Below are positions 51,116 through 61,510 of a stretch of DNA of 64,000 nucleotides, in pieces. The notes below the pieces were generated by a model that did not search any database, was not told where the DNA came from, and worked only from the letters and a program-made list of their open reading frames with translations. The first letter of the stretch is position 1; every line of letters starts with the position of its first letter. This stretch comes from Meiothermus sp. (lineage in GTDB: Bacteria > Deinococcota > Deinococci > Deinococcales > Thermaceae): contig NZ_BPIM01000001.1 in assembly GCF_026004115.1 (NCBI RefSeq), positions 2,832,501 to 2,896,500 on the forward strand, written 5' to 3'. A program made the translations under genes and the position numbers.

Positions 51116-51952
51116 CTATTGATCGGTGCGAACCTGCCACAGCTCGGGAAACAGCACGATGTCCAGAGCCCGCTTCAGATAGGGCACGCCCGCCGTTCCG
51201 CCGGTGCCTTGCTTATGCCCGATGATGCGCTCTACGGTGGTCAGGTGGTTGAAGCGCCAGCGGCGGAAGTTGTCCTCCACGTCTACGAGCTTCTCGGCCA
51301 GGTAGTACAGATCCCAGTGCCGCTCAGGCTGACGGTAGACCTCGAGCCAGGCTGTCCGTACCCTTTCGTTGGGGATATAGGGTTGGGAAAAATCCCGCTG
51401 CAGCACAGTTTGGGGAATCTCCAGTCCTCTGGCCGCGACCAAATGCAAGGAGATGTCGTAGAGGCTGGGGGCCTGCAAGGCTTGCTCCAGCAGCCGGTGG
51501 TGTTCGGGCCGGTGCTGGTGCGGGCGCATCATAAAGGGCTGTTTGTTGCCGAACAGGAACTCGATCAGCCGGTACTGGTGCGATTGAAACCCGGAGGCCC
51601 GCCCGAAGGACGAACGAAACTGCAGATAGTCGGAAGGGGTCATGGTTTTAAGCACCTCCCAACTGGCCGCCATCTGCTCCTGGGCGCGGCAGACGCGGGC
51701 CAGCATCTTGAGCGCCGGATCCACGATACCTTGCTTCAGCAGGCTCATCGCACTGGTGAGCTCACGGATAATAAGTTTCATCCACAACTCCTGCACCTGG
51801 TGGATCACGATAAAAAGCATCTCGTCGTGAGCCGGGGTGAGGGTGCGCTGGGCCGAGAGTACCTGATCGAGCATCAGGTAGTCACCATACGACAGATCCT
51901 GACTGAAGTCGGTGTGGGCCTGGGTGTAGGTTTCGTCCCTGGGGGTGTTCAT
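51116..51952 (-). CDS. kynA: Tryptophan 2,3-dioxygenase
   Basis: 278-residue haem enzyme that opens the indole ring of L-tryptophan to N-formylkynurenine. Typical elements are LSYGDYLMLDQVLSAQ (residues 19-34), DEMLFIVIHQVQELWMKL with the conserved His and active-site residues, SFGRASGFQSHQYRLIEF, and the proximal-His region WRFNHLTTVERIIGHKQGTGGT. Length is normal for bacteria. The ATG overlaps the kynU stop by one base, so the two are translationally coupled. Confidence 0.96.
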   Translation of the reverse strand: MNTPRDETYTQAHTDFSQDLSYGDYLMLDQVLSAQRTLTPAHDEMLFIVIHQVQELWMKLIIRELTSAMSLLKQGIVDPALKMLARVCRAQEQMAASWEVLKTMTPSDYLQFRSSFGRASGFQSHQYRLIEFLFGNKQPFMMRPHQHRPEHHRLLEQALQAPSLYDISLHLVAARGLEIPQTVLQRDFSQPYIPNERVRTAWLEVYRQPERHWDLYYLAEKLVDVEDNFRRWRFNHLTTVERIIGHKQGTGGTAGVPYLKRALDIVLFPELWQVRTDQ

Positions 51953-53181
51953 CAGGTCACCTTGGCCCTTTGGCTAAAGCGTGGGTCTTTCCATAGCTCC
52001 AGTCGCATCACGCGCTCCAATCGCCCTACGGCCTCTGGCACATCCGCAAAGCGCAGGTAAAGCGGGGTGAAACCAAAGCGCATGATGTCGGGCGTGCGGA
52101 AGTCGCCAATCACCCCCTGGCTGATAAGCGCTTGCATGATGGCATAGCCCTCGGGGTGTCGGTAAGAGACCTGGCTGCCGCGCTGGGTGTGCTCCTTGGG
52201 CGTGACCAGCTCAAAACCGTAGCGGGCGGCCAGCGGCGCCATCAAATCGATAAACAGGTCGGTCAGCTTGAGCGACTTTTCCCGTACTACTTCCAGTTCC
52301 ACGTCCGCGAACACCTCGAGCGCCGCGTCCAGGGCACTCATCGAGAGCACCGCAGGCGTGCCCACGGTAAGCCGCCGGATGTCCTCGGCGGCCACGTACT
52401 CCGGTACAAAGGCAAAGGGGGCCTGGTGGCCCATCCAGCCCGACAGAAAAGGAAAGGCGTGTGGCTGATGCCGCCGGGCCACAAACAAGAAGGCCGGTGC
52501 GCCGGGGCCGCCGTTCAGGTACTTGTAGCCGCAACCCACCGCAAAGTCCACCCCGTCCCGGTTCAGGTGTACCGGAAAGGCTCCTGCGCTGTGGGCTAGA
52601 TCCCAGATGACCAGGGCCCCCTTATCGTGGGCCAGCCGGGTCAGACCGGCCATGTCGTAGCGGTAGCCGGTGCGGTAGTCCACCTCGGTTAGCATCAGCA
52701 CGGCAGTCTGGTGGTCGAGGGCGGCTTCGATTTCATCTTTCTTTACCAGGCGCAGCTCGAAACTCCCAAGAAGCTGGACAACCCCCTGGGCGATGTAGAG
52801 GTCGGTGGGAAAGTTGTCGATGTCCGAGACGATTACCTTGCGTTCCGGGCGCAGCTTCAAGGCTGCCAACAGCACTTTGAACAGGTTGACCGAGGTCGAG
52901 TCGGCGGCCACCACCTCGCCCTCTTCAGCGCCAATCAGCCGGGCGATTTTGGCCCCCACCTTGAGCGGCAGGTCCACCCAGCCATGGGTGTTCCAGCTTC
53001 GGATCAGGTCACGGCCCCACTGCTCTGTCACCACGTGCTCCAGGTGTTGTTGTACCGTTTTGGAGAGCACCCCCAACGAGTTGCCATCCAGGTATACCAG
53101 CCCCTCGGGGATGGCAAAGGCCTCGCGTTTGGCGGCCAGGGGGTCGCTAAGGTCCAGGGCTTCTATCTCGGCTTGGGTCAT
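51952..53181 (-). CDS. kynU: Kynureninase
   Basis: 409-residue PLP enzyme that cleaves kynurenine to anthranilate and alanine. Motifs: VYLDGNSLG (residues 29-37), ADSTSVNLFK, DLAHSAGAFPVHL, and the PLP lysine Lys220 in GCGYKYLNGGPG. AAGGAA lies just before the ATG. No kynurenine 3-monooxygenase gene was found in the window, so flow would be to anthranilate, not to 3-hydroxyanthranilate or NAD. Confidence 0.96.
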   Translation of the reverse strand: MTQAEIEALDLSDPLAAKREAFAIPEGLVYLDGNSLGVLSKTVQQHLEHVVTEQWGRDLIRSWNTHGWVDLPLKVGAKIARLIGAEEGEVVAADSTSVNLFKVLLAALKLRPERKVIVSDIDNFPTDLYIAQGVVQLLGSFELRLVKKDEIEAALDHQTAVLMLTEVDYRTGYRYDMAGLTRLAHDKGALVIWDLAHSAGAFPVHLNRDGVDFAVGCGYKYLNGGPGAPAFLFVARRHQPHAFPFLSGWMGHQAPFAFVPEYVAAEDIRRLTVGTPAVLSMSALDAALEVFADVELEVVREKSLKLTDLFIDLMAPLAARYGFELVTPKEHTQRGSQVSYRHPEGYAIMQALISQGVIGDFRTPDIMRFGFTPLYLRFADVPEAVGRLERVMRLELWKDPRFSQRAKVT

Positions 53182-53191
53182 AGGGGTTCCT

Positions 53192-53605
53192 TCAGTCGGG
53201 AATCACGGCGGTGGCCTCGATCTCCACCTTGGCCTGGTCTTCCATCAGGGCCCGCACCTCTACTACCGACATGGTGGGATAGTGCCGCCCCATCACCTCG
53301 CGGTAGGCGGCCCCCAGTGCGTCCAGCGAGGCCAGGTACTCCTGTTTGCTGGTGATGAACCAGGTCAGGCGAACCAGGTGCTCGGGTCTTCCGCCCGCTT
53401 GAGCGAGGGTCTCGAGGATATTTTGCAGGGCCTGGCGGGTCTGGCCCACAAAGTCGTCGGTCTCGAAGACCCCCTGTGGGTTCCAGCCAATCATACCAGC
53501 GATGAAGACCAGCCGGCCCCGCGCAGCGATGCCATTGGCGTAGCCTTTGGGTCTGGCCCAGCCGGGCGGTTGCAGGATTTGCGGGCTCTCCTGGGTGCGT
53601 TCCAC
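53192..53605 (-). CDS. RidA/YjgF-family protein
   Basis: 137-residue member of the RidA family, which hydrolyses reactive enamines and imines to ketones and ammonia. Family features are GRLVFIAGMIGWNPQG, QTRQALQNILETLAQAG, VRLTWFIT and VEIEATAVIP at the end. The canonical active-site Arg of RidA (in an RA-type context near the end of strand 5) is not obvious to me, so it may be a divergent subgroup. It sits 2 bp after the CoA ligase and 10 bp before kynU. It may deaminate the enamine formed after dearomatisation of 2-aminobenzoyl-CoA. Confidence 0.88.
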   Translation of the reverse strand: MERTQESPQILQPPGWARPKGYANGIAARGRLVFIAGMIGWNPQGVFETDDFVGQTRQALQNILETLAQAGGRPEHLVRLTWFITSKQEYLASLDALGAAYREVMGRHYPTMSVVEVRALMEDQAKVEIEATAVIPD

Positions 53606-53607
53606 AA

Positions 53608-55227
53608 CTATCTCCCCACCCCTTGAGCCTCCTGGCGCAGCACGAAGCGCTGCAGTTTGCCGGTCTGGGTGCGTGGCAGGCTCTCGCGGAACTCGATGGC
53701 CCGGGGGTACTTGTAGGGGGCGATTTTCTGCTTCACAAAGTCCTGTAGCGCCTTAACTAGCTCGGCAGAGCCCACCACCCCAGGCCGCAGTACCACGTAG
53801 GCTTTGACAATCTGCCCGCGCTCCGGGTCAGGCACCCCCACCACCGCGCACTCGGCCACGTCGGGGTGCAGCAGGAGGGCATCCTCGACCTCGGGGCCGG
53901 CAATGTTGTAACCGGAAGAGACGATCATGTCGTCGGTGCGGGCCTGATAGACAAAGTAGCCCTCTTCGTCCAGCAAGTAGGCATCGCCGGTGATGTTCCA
54001 GCCGTACTGCACGTACCTGCGCTGGCGTTCGTCGGAGAGATAGCGGCAGCCGGTGGGGCCCTTGACCGCCAAACGTCCTATCTGGCCGGGGGGCAGGGGC
54101 TGGCCGTCGTCGTCCAGGATGCAGGCCTGGTAGCCCGGCACCGGCTTGCCGGTGGCGCCTGGTTTGGCCTCGGTCTCGGTGTGGGAGATGAAGATGTGCA
54201 GCATCTCGGTGGCCCCGATGCCGTCGATGAGCTCAATGCCTGTGGTCTCCTTCCACCGCATTCGGGTCGAGGCAGGCAGGGGCTCCCCGGCGGAGACACA
54301 TTTGCGCAGCGAAGAAAGGTCGTGGTTCCCGGCCTGCGCGGCCATGGCCCGGTAAGCAGTAGGCGAGGTGGCCAACACACTGGCTTTATATTCGGCAATG
54401 GCCGGTAAAAGGAGGTCCGGGCTGGCTTTTTCTAGCAGCACCGTTGAAGCGCCAATCCGCATGGGGAAGAGCACCAGAGCGCCTAGCCCGAAGGTGAAGG
54501 CTAGGGGCGGGCTACCTATAAACACGTCGTCCGGCGAGGCCCGAAGTACGTACTTGCCAAAAGTATCGCAGATGGCCAGCACATCGCGGTGGAAGTGCAT
54601 ACAACCCTTGGGTTTGCCGGTGGTGCCGGAGGTGAAGGCAATCAGGCAGGTGTCGTCGCTGGCGGTCTCGAGGTTTTGGAAGCTGGGGGACTTGGCTGCC
54701 ATGCGGTCTTCCAGGTTGCCGCCTTCGCCCCAGTAGAGCACCTGCTCCAGGGTGGGGCAGCCGGGTAAGGCGAGCTCGAGCTCCTCCCGTAGACGCCCGT
54801 CGCACAGAGCGTGGGAGACCTGGGCCTTGGTCACCACCTCGGTAAGCTCCTTGGCCCGCAAGAGGGGCATGGTGGTCACGGCGATGCCTCCGGCCTTCAT
54901 TACCGCGAACCAGGCCGCGACCAGCATGGGGTTGTTGGGGGCCCTGAGCAGCACCCGGTTGCCGGGCACCAGGCCCATGTCCTCTACCAGCACCCGCGCG
55001 ATGCGGTTGGCTTTCTCCAGCAGCTCGCCATACGTCCAAGAAAGCCCCGCTGTCCGCACGCACAAGCGCTGGGGATGCCGGGCTGCCATTTTGTCCAGCA
55101 GTTCGGTTGCACAGTTCAAGCGCTCGGGGAACTGAAGCTCCGGCAGGGTAAAAATCAGCTCGGGCCACTCCGACTTAGGCGGTAGGTTGTCCCTGGCAAA
55201 GGTGTCAATGTGGGCACTGTACCCCAT
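53608..55227 (-). CDS. 2-aminobenzoate (anthranilate)-CoA ligase-like AMP-forming enzyme
   Basis: 539-residue acyl-adenylate-forming enzyme of the benzoate/aminobenzoate-CoA ligase branch. The AMP-binding P-loop FTSGTTGKPKG (about residue 213), DGIGATEMLHIF and the hinge QARTDDMIVSSGYNIAG are clear, and the catalytic Lys is in LPRTQTGKLQRF. It would activate anthranilate, the kynureninase product, with ATP and coenzyme A. Anthranilate as substrate is inferred from the neighbouring 2-aminobenzoyl-CoA monooxygenase/reductase. One base separates it from the acyl-CoA dehydrogenase gene. Confidence 0.88.
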   Translation of the reverse strand: MGYSAHIDTFARDNLPPKSEWPELIFTLPELQFPERLNCATELLDKMAARHPQRLCVRTAGLSWTYGELLEKANRIARVLVEDMGLVPGNRVLLRAPNNPMLVAAWFAVMKAGGIAVTTMPLLRAKELTEVVTKAQVSHALCDGRLREELELALPGCPTLEQVLYWGEGGNLEDRMAAKSPSFQNLETASDDTCLIAFTSGTTGKPKGCMHFHRDVLAICDTFGKYVLRASPDDVFIGSPPLAFTFGLGALVLFPMRIGASTVLLEKASPDLLLPAIAEYKASVLATSPTAYRAMAAQAGNHDLSSLRKCVSAGEPLPASTRMRWKETTGIELIDGIGATEMLHIFISHTETEAKPGATGKPVPGYQACILDDDGQPLPPGQIGRLAVKGPTGCRYLSDERQRRYVQYGWNITGDAYLLDEEGYFVYQARTDDMIVSSGYNIAGPEVEDALLLHPDVAECAVVGVPDPERGQIVKAYVVLRPGVVGSAELVKALQDFVKQKIAPYKYPRAIEFRESLPRTQTGKLQRFVLRQEAQGVGR

Positions 55228-55228
55228 C

Positions 55229-56545
<1,317 letters not shown>

Positions 56546-56687
56546 ACAAGGTCTCCGTTGGCGCCAGTATTTGTTCAAGCCCCCACAACCCCCTAAAAAG
56601 GGGGCGGCAACCAGGTAATAACGCCGCGACGAGACTGCTCTCGCCGTTGCCCAAAGTATGCGACCCCAGATGCTTGACCCGCATCGC

Positions 56688-57550
<863 letters not shown>

Positions 57551-57554
<4 letters not shown>

Positions 57555-58039
57555 GCACGGGCCTCCTTGTGGTTGAGGTATTTTTTTAGCTTGCCCAGCA
57601 GGGCGTGCAGGCTATCTTTCTCGGCTGCCGAAAGGCCGGAGAACAGCTCAATAACCCAGCCCTCGTGGACGCGGGCCATCTGGGCAAATATCTGTTGTCC
57701 TTCGGGGGTGAGTTTGACCGTGATGGAGCGGCGATCCTGTGGGTCTACCTCGCGGCGCACCAGACCCTCGGCCTCGAGCTGGTCGGTAATGCCCGTAACA
57801 TTGCCGGTGGTGACCATCATGCGCCGGGAGAGCTCGCCCATCCTGAGGCCCTCGGGGTGGCGCTCGAGCTGGGCCAGCAGGTCGAAGCGGGGCAGGGTGG
57901 TCTCGAAGTTTTCGCGCAGCCGGGTGCGAATTTCGGCGGTAATCAGGTTGGTACAGGTCAGCAGGCGCAGCCACAGCTTGATGGCCTGGTGGTGGTCTTC
58001 GGCCAGGCGGGTCTCGAGGTCGGGCTTGGGACATACCAT
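57551..58039 (-). CDS. MarR-family transcriptional regulator
   Basis: 162-residue winged-helix regulator. The recognition region [33 protein letters not shown] and the wing [16 protein letters not shown] (about residues 63-112) are typical. MarR proteins in such operons commonly respond to aromatic-CoA thioesters. The gene lies within the cluster with no gap to the SDR gene upstream and a 4-base overlap with the hydratase gene downstream, so it would control its own operon. The ligand and site are not known. Confidence 0.92.
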
Positions 58040-58813
58040 CTACATCACCTCCCCACCTGCCACCGCAATGGCCTGCCCGGTCAGGGCCGCCGAGCCCGGC
58101 AGACAAAGCCAGAGTACGGCCTGGGCCACCTCGGTGGGCTCTACCAGCCGCCCCTGGGGGTTGTGCCTGGCCAGCTCGGCCCGGGCCTCGGCGGGGGTTC
58201 GTCCGGTCTTTTGCACGATGCTCGCGATGCTGGCCTCCAGCAGCTCGGTTTCGCTGAAGCCGGGACAGACCGCGTTCACGGTGATGTTCTGGCGGGCGAG
58301 CTCGAGCGCCAGCGAGCGGGTCAGGCCCACCACCCCGTGCTTGGCCGCACAGTAGGCACTCACATACGGGTAGCCCTTGAGCCCGGCCGTGCTAGCGATG
58401 TTCACAATGCGGCCCCAGCCGGCCTCGAGCATCCCCGGTAGCGCAGCCTGTGTGCATAAAAAGGTGCCGGTCAGGTTGACCGAAAGCATCCGCTGCCACA
58501 AACCCAGGTCGATTTTGCTGAAAGGCCGGCTTTCGGCCTGCCCGGCGTTGTTGACCAGGATGTTGATGGGGCCCAACGCCTCTTGAGCCGCCCTGAAGGC
58601 CCGTTGCACCTCGTCTGGGCTCGTGACATCACAGGTTTCGATATGCACTTCGGCGTTCATTTGTTGTGCCCTAGCTTCCAGGCTGGAGCGGCTGCGCCCC
58701 ATCAGCGTGAGCCGTGCGCCCGCCTGGGCCAGCTCGGCAGCAATGGCTGCTCCAATGCCACGCCCACCGCCCGTCACCACGGCGTGTTTTCCGGCTATAG
58801 CCTGCGGGTTCAT
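58040..58813 (-). CDS. SDR-family oxidoreductase, 3-hydroxyacyl-CoA dehydrogenase-like
   Basis: 257-residue short-chain dehydrogenase. NAD(P) motif [13 protein letters not shown] (about residues 12-24), NNAG, the catalytic Ser in NIASTAG and YCAAK (Tyr/Lys), and [13 protein letters not shown]. It probably oxidises a hydroxyacyl-CoA intermediate made by the hydratase. ATG 58813 is chosen because the domain starts there and it overlaps the upstream stop by four bases (ATGA). The in-frame extension to 58984 has no conserved content. Confidence 0.92.
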   Translation of the reverse strand: MNPQAIAGKHAVVTGGGRGIGAAIAAELAQAGARLTLMGRSRSSLEARAQQMNAEVHIETCDVTSPDEVQRAFRAAQEALGPINILVNNAGQAESRPFSKIDLGLWQRMLSVNLTGTFLCTQAALPGMLEAGWGRIVNIASTAGLKGYPYVSAYCAAKHGVVGLTRSLALELARQNITVNAVCPGFSETELLEASIASIVQKTGRTPAEARAELARHNPQGRLVEPTEVAQAVLWLCLPGSAALTGQAIAVAGGEVM

Positions 58814-61149
58814 CGGGCTGCCAACTCCTCGGCCTGCTCGGCTTGGGCTCGGGCCAGGTTGCGCTCGAGCTGCGCCTTGCCGGCAAGATACTGCTTGGGC
58901 CAGCCCACCTCGCGGTAGCCGAGCTTGGCGGCCTGGTTGAGCGTCCAGTGGGGGTCGGAGAGGTGGGGCCTGGCGATAGCACACAGGTCGGCCCGCCCGG
59001 CGGCGATGATAGAGTTCACGTGATCGGCCTCGAAGATGGCCCCTACCGCCATAGTGGCAATCTTGACTTCGTTGCGGATGCGGTCTGCGAAGGGGGTCTG
59101 GTACATCCGCCCGTACACCGGTCGGGCCAAGCGGGTGGTCTGGCCGGAGGACACATCTATCAGGTCGCAGCCCGCTTCCTTGAACATCCGAGCGATTTCC
59201 ACGGCATCGTCGGGGGTGTTGCCGCCGGGGGCCCAGTCGTGCGCGGAGATACGCACCGACATGGGCAGGTGCTGGGGCCAGACTGCCCGCAGCGCTTTAA
59301 AGACCTCCAGGGGATAACGGCAGCGGTTCTCCAGCGAACCCCCATACTCGTCGGTGCGGCGGTTGGTGAGCGGGCAGATGAAGGCCGAAAGCAGGTAGCC
59401 GTGGGCGCAGTGCAGCTCGAGCCAGTCGAACCCTGCCTCCACCCCCCACCGGGCCGCCCGCACGAAGTCGGCCTTGACCCGCTCCATATCCTCTGGGGTC
59501 ATCGCGCGGGGGGTTTGGTTGTGCGGCCCGTAAGGGATGGGGGAGGGGGCCAGAAGCGGCCAGTTGCCCTCCGGTAGCGGCTCGCTTTCATCTTCCCAGC
59601 CCACCTGCGTCGAGCCCTTGGGCCCAGCGTGCCCCAGCTGGAGCGCGATCTTGGCGTCGGTGTGCTGATGCACAAAATCCACGATGCGTTTGTAGGCCCG
59701 CATGTGGGCCTCGCTGTAGAGCCCCGCACAGCCGGGGGTAATGCGTCCGTCCGGCGACGGAGCGGTCATCTCGCTGAATACCAGGGCTGCACCCCCCAGC
59801 GCCCGCGCCCCCAGGTGTACCAGATGAAAATCGTTCACCAGCCCATCCTGGGCCGAGTACATGGCCATGGGCGAGACCACCACGCGGTTCTTAAGGCTCA
59901 GCTTGCGCAGCCGGAAGGGGGTGAACATGGGCGGGACGGGCTTTGGCGGTAGTCCCGTACGCGCGGCCAGCCAGCTCTCGTAGCCTTCCAGATAGGTTTT
60001 GTCCCGAAGCCGGAGGTTCTCGTGCGAGATGCGCTGGGAGCGGGTCAGCAGGCTGTAAGCGAACTGAGGGGCCTCGAGCCCTGTATAGCGTTCCACGTTC
60101 TCGAACCACTCGGTGGAGTTGCGGGCGGCGTTTTGAATCTTCAGCACCTCCACGCTCCGGGTGGCTTGATACTCGTGTAAAACCTGTTGCAGATGAACCG
60201 GGCTATCGCCCACCCGGGCAAAAACCCGGGCGAGCTCGATGGCGTCCTCCAGGGCCAGCTTGGTGCCGCTGCCAATCGAGAAGTGGGCGGTGTGGGCGGC
60301 ATCGCCCATCAGCACCACCGGTATCTCGCGTCCGTTCAGGGTATTCCAGTGTACCCAGGTTTTGCAGACCACTCGGGGGAACTTGATCCAGATGGCCGAG
60401 CCGCGCAGGTGAGCCGCATTGGACATTAGCCTGTGGCCGCCCAGGTACCGGGCAAAAAGCTTCTCGCAGAAGGCAATGCCCTCCTCCTGGCTCATCTGCT
60501 CGAGGCCGGCTTTCTGCCACACCGCCTCCGGTGTTTCCACAATGAAAGTCGAGGTATGGGCGTCGAACTGGTAGGCGTGGGCCTGGAACCAGCCCCACTC
60601 GGTTTTCTCGAAAGCGAAGGTGAAGGCGTCGAAGCGCTGATGCGTGCCCAGCCAGACAAAGCGGCACTTGCGAACCTCGATGTCGGGCTCGAAGGTGCTT
60701 TCATACTTTTTGCGCACCCGGCTGTTGATACCGTCCGAGGCAATTACCAGGTCGGCCTGGTACTGCAGGGCTATGGCTTCATCGTCGGTGACCTCGGCCT
60801 GGAAGACCAGGTTCACGCCCAACTCGCGACAACGGTCTTGCAAGATGTTGAGCAGTTTTTTGCGACCAATCCCAATGAAGCCGTGGCCGCTGGAGCGGAT
60901 AGTCTGCCCTTTGAAGTGCACCTCGATGTCGTCCCAGTGGTGAAACGCCCGGCTGATCTGGGCATAGGTAGGGAAGTCGGCCTTCTCGAGGTTGCCCAGG
61001 GTCTGGTCGGAAAAGACCACCCCCCAGCCGAAGGTGTCGTCTGGGCGGTTGCGCTCGAGCACCGTTACCTCGTGGGTGGGGTTCTGCTTCTTCATCAGCA
61101 AGGCAAAGTAGAGCCCGGCTGGCCCACCCCCGATACAGGTAATTCTCAT
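58810..61149 (-). CDS. 2-aminobenzoyl-CoA monooxygenase/reductase-like fusion protein
   Basis: 779-residue fusion of two flavoproteins. The N-terminal half (about 1-385) is an FAD monooxygenase with [29 protein letters not shown] and [20 protein letters not shown]. The C-terminal half (about 397-770) is an old-yellow-enzyme reductase with [17 protein letters not shown] and [25 protein letters not shown] split across its barrel. This fusion is known from 2-aminobenzoyl-CoA monooxygenase/reductase of Azoarcus evansii, which hydroxylates and then reduces the aromatic ring of 2-aminobenzoyl-CoA. A salicyloyl-CoA 5-hydroxylase fusion is the close alternative, but kynureninase and the ligase favour the amino substrate. 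It is the first gene of the unit. Confidence 0.9.
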   Translation of the reverse strand: MRITCIGGGPAGLYFALLMKKQNPTHEVTVLERNRPDDTFGWGVVFSDQTLGNLEKADFPTYAQISRAFHHWDDIEVHFKGQTIRSSGHGFIGIGRKKLLNILQDRCRELGVNLVFQAEVTDDEAIALQYQADLVIASDGINSRVRKKYESTFEPDIEVRKCRFVWLGTHQRFDAFTFAFEKTEWGWFQAHAYQFDAHTSTFIVETPEAVWQKAGLEQMSQEEGIAFCEKLFARYLGGHRLMSNAAHLRGSAIWIKFPRVVCKTWVHWNTLNGREIPVVLMGDAAHTAHFSIGSGTKLALEDAIELARVFARVGDSPVHLQQVLHEYQATRSVEVLKIQNAARNSTEWFENVERYTGLEAPQFAYSLLTRSQRISHENLRLRDKTYLEGYESWLAARTGLPPKPVPPMFTPFRLRKLSLKNRVVVSPMAMYSAQDGLVNDFHLVHLGARALGGAALVFSEMTAPSPDGRITPGCAGLYSEAHMRAYKRIVDFVHQHTDAKIALQLGHAGPKGSTQVGWEDESEPLPEGNWPLLAPSPIPYGPHNQTPRAMTPEDMERVKADFVRAARWGVEAGFDWLELHCAHGYLLSAFICPLTNRRTDEYGGSLENRCRYPLEVFKALRAVWPQHLPMSVRISAHDWAPGGNTPDDAVEIARMFKEAGCDLIDVSSGQTTRLARPVYGRMYQTPFADRIRNEVKIATMAVGAIFEADHVNSIIAAGRADLCAIARPHLSDPHWTLNQAAKLGYREVGWPKQYLAGKAQLERNLARAQAEQAEELAAR

Positions 61150-61510
61150 ATAGTGGCCTCGTCTGCTCTAAAACTTAGTTGTAATTTCCCGAAGCCTCTC
61201 TTCATCCCAAACTCCCAGGGCAGGTTCTGTTAATTTTGTTTAGACTTAAAATATTTAGATATGAGATAAGCGATTGAATTCCAAACAACAATTACAGCCT
61301 TTGTCGCCTTTCCGATGGTGGGGTTACTGATTACCTGACAACGGTTCACACGAATACCCAGTGCAACGGTTTTTGTTGTACTGGGTCAATTACGCCGCAC
61401 GTCATGCAGAGTAATGGTGGGAACCGTGCTGAGTGGCGAAAACACAACCACCCCGCCAGAAAGCGGGATGGTTGTAGATGCTCGAACACAAATTTGGGTG
61501 AGCTTATGAG
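61150..61510. other. Intergenic region upstream of the tryptophan catabolic unit
   Basis: About 360 bp between the cluster's first gene and the subtilisin gene. An AT-rich stretch (61231-61265) has two TTTAGA boxes 15 bp apart (61239-61244, 61254-61259), a candidate operator. On the minus strand TTGGAA-N17-TATCTA is a weak promoter. An 11-bp hairpin with one G-T pair (61357-61367 with 61375-61385) and a second hairpin (61443-61475) are also present. Confidence 0.4.
61436..61475 (-). terminator. Candidate terminator for the subtilisin-like gene
   Basis: ACAACCA-C-CCCGC pairs with GCGGG-A-TGGTTGT around a 6-base loop (61443-61475), followed on the minus strand by GTTTTCG. The T-run is short, so efficiency is uncertain. 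It lies about 35 nt past the stop of the protease gene. Confidence 0.45.
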
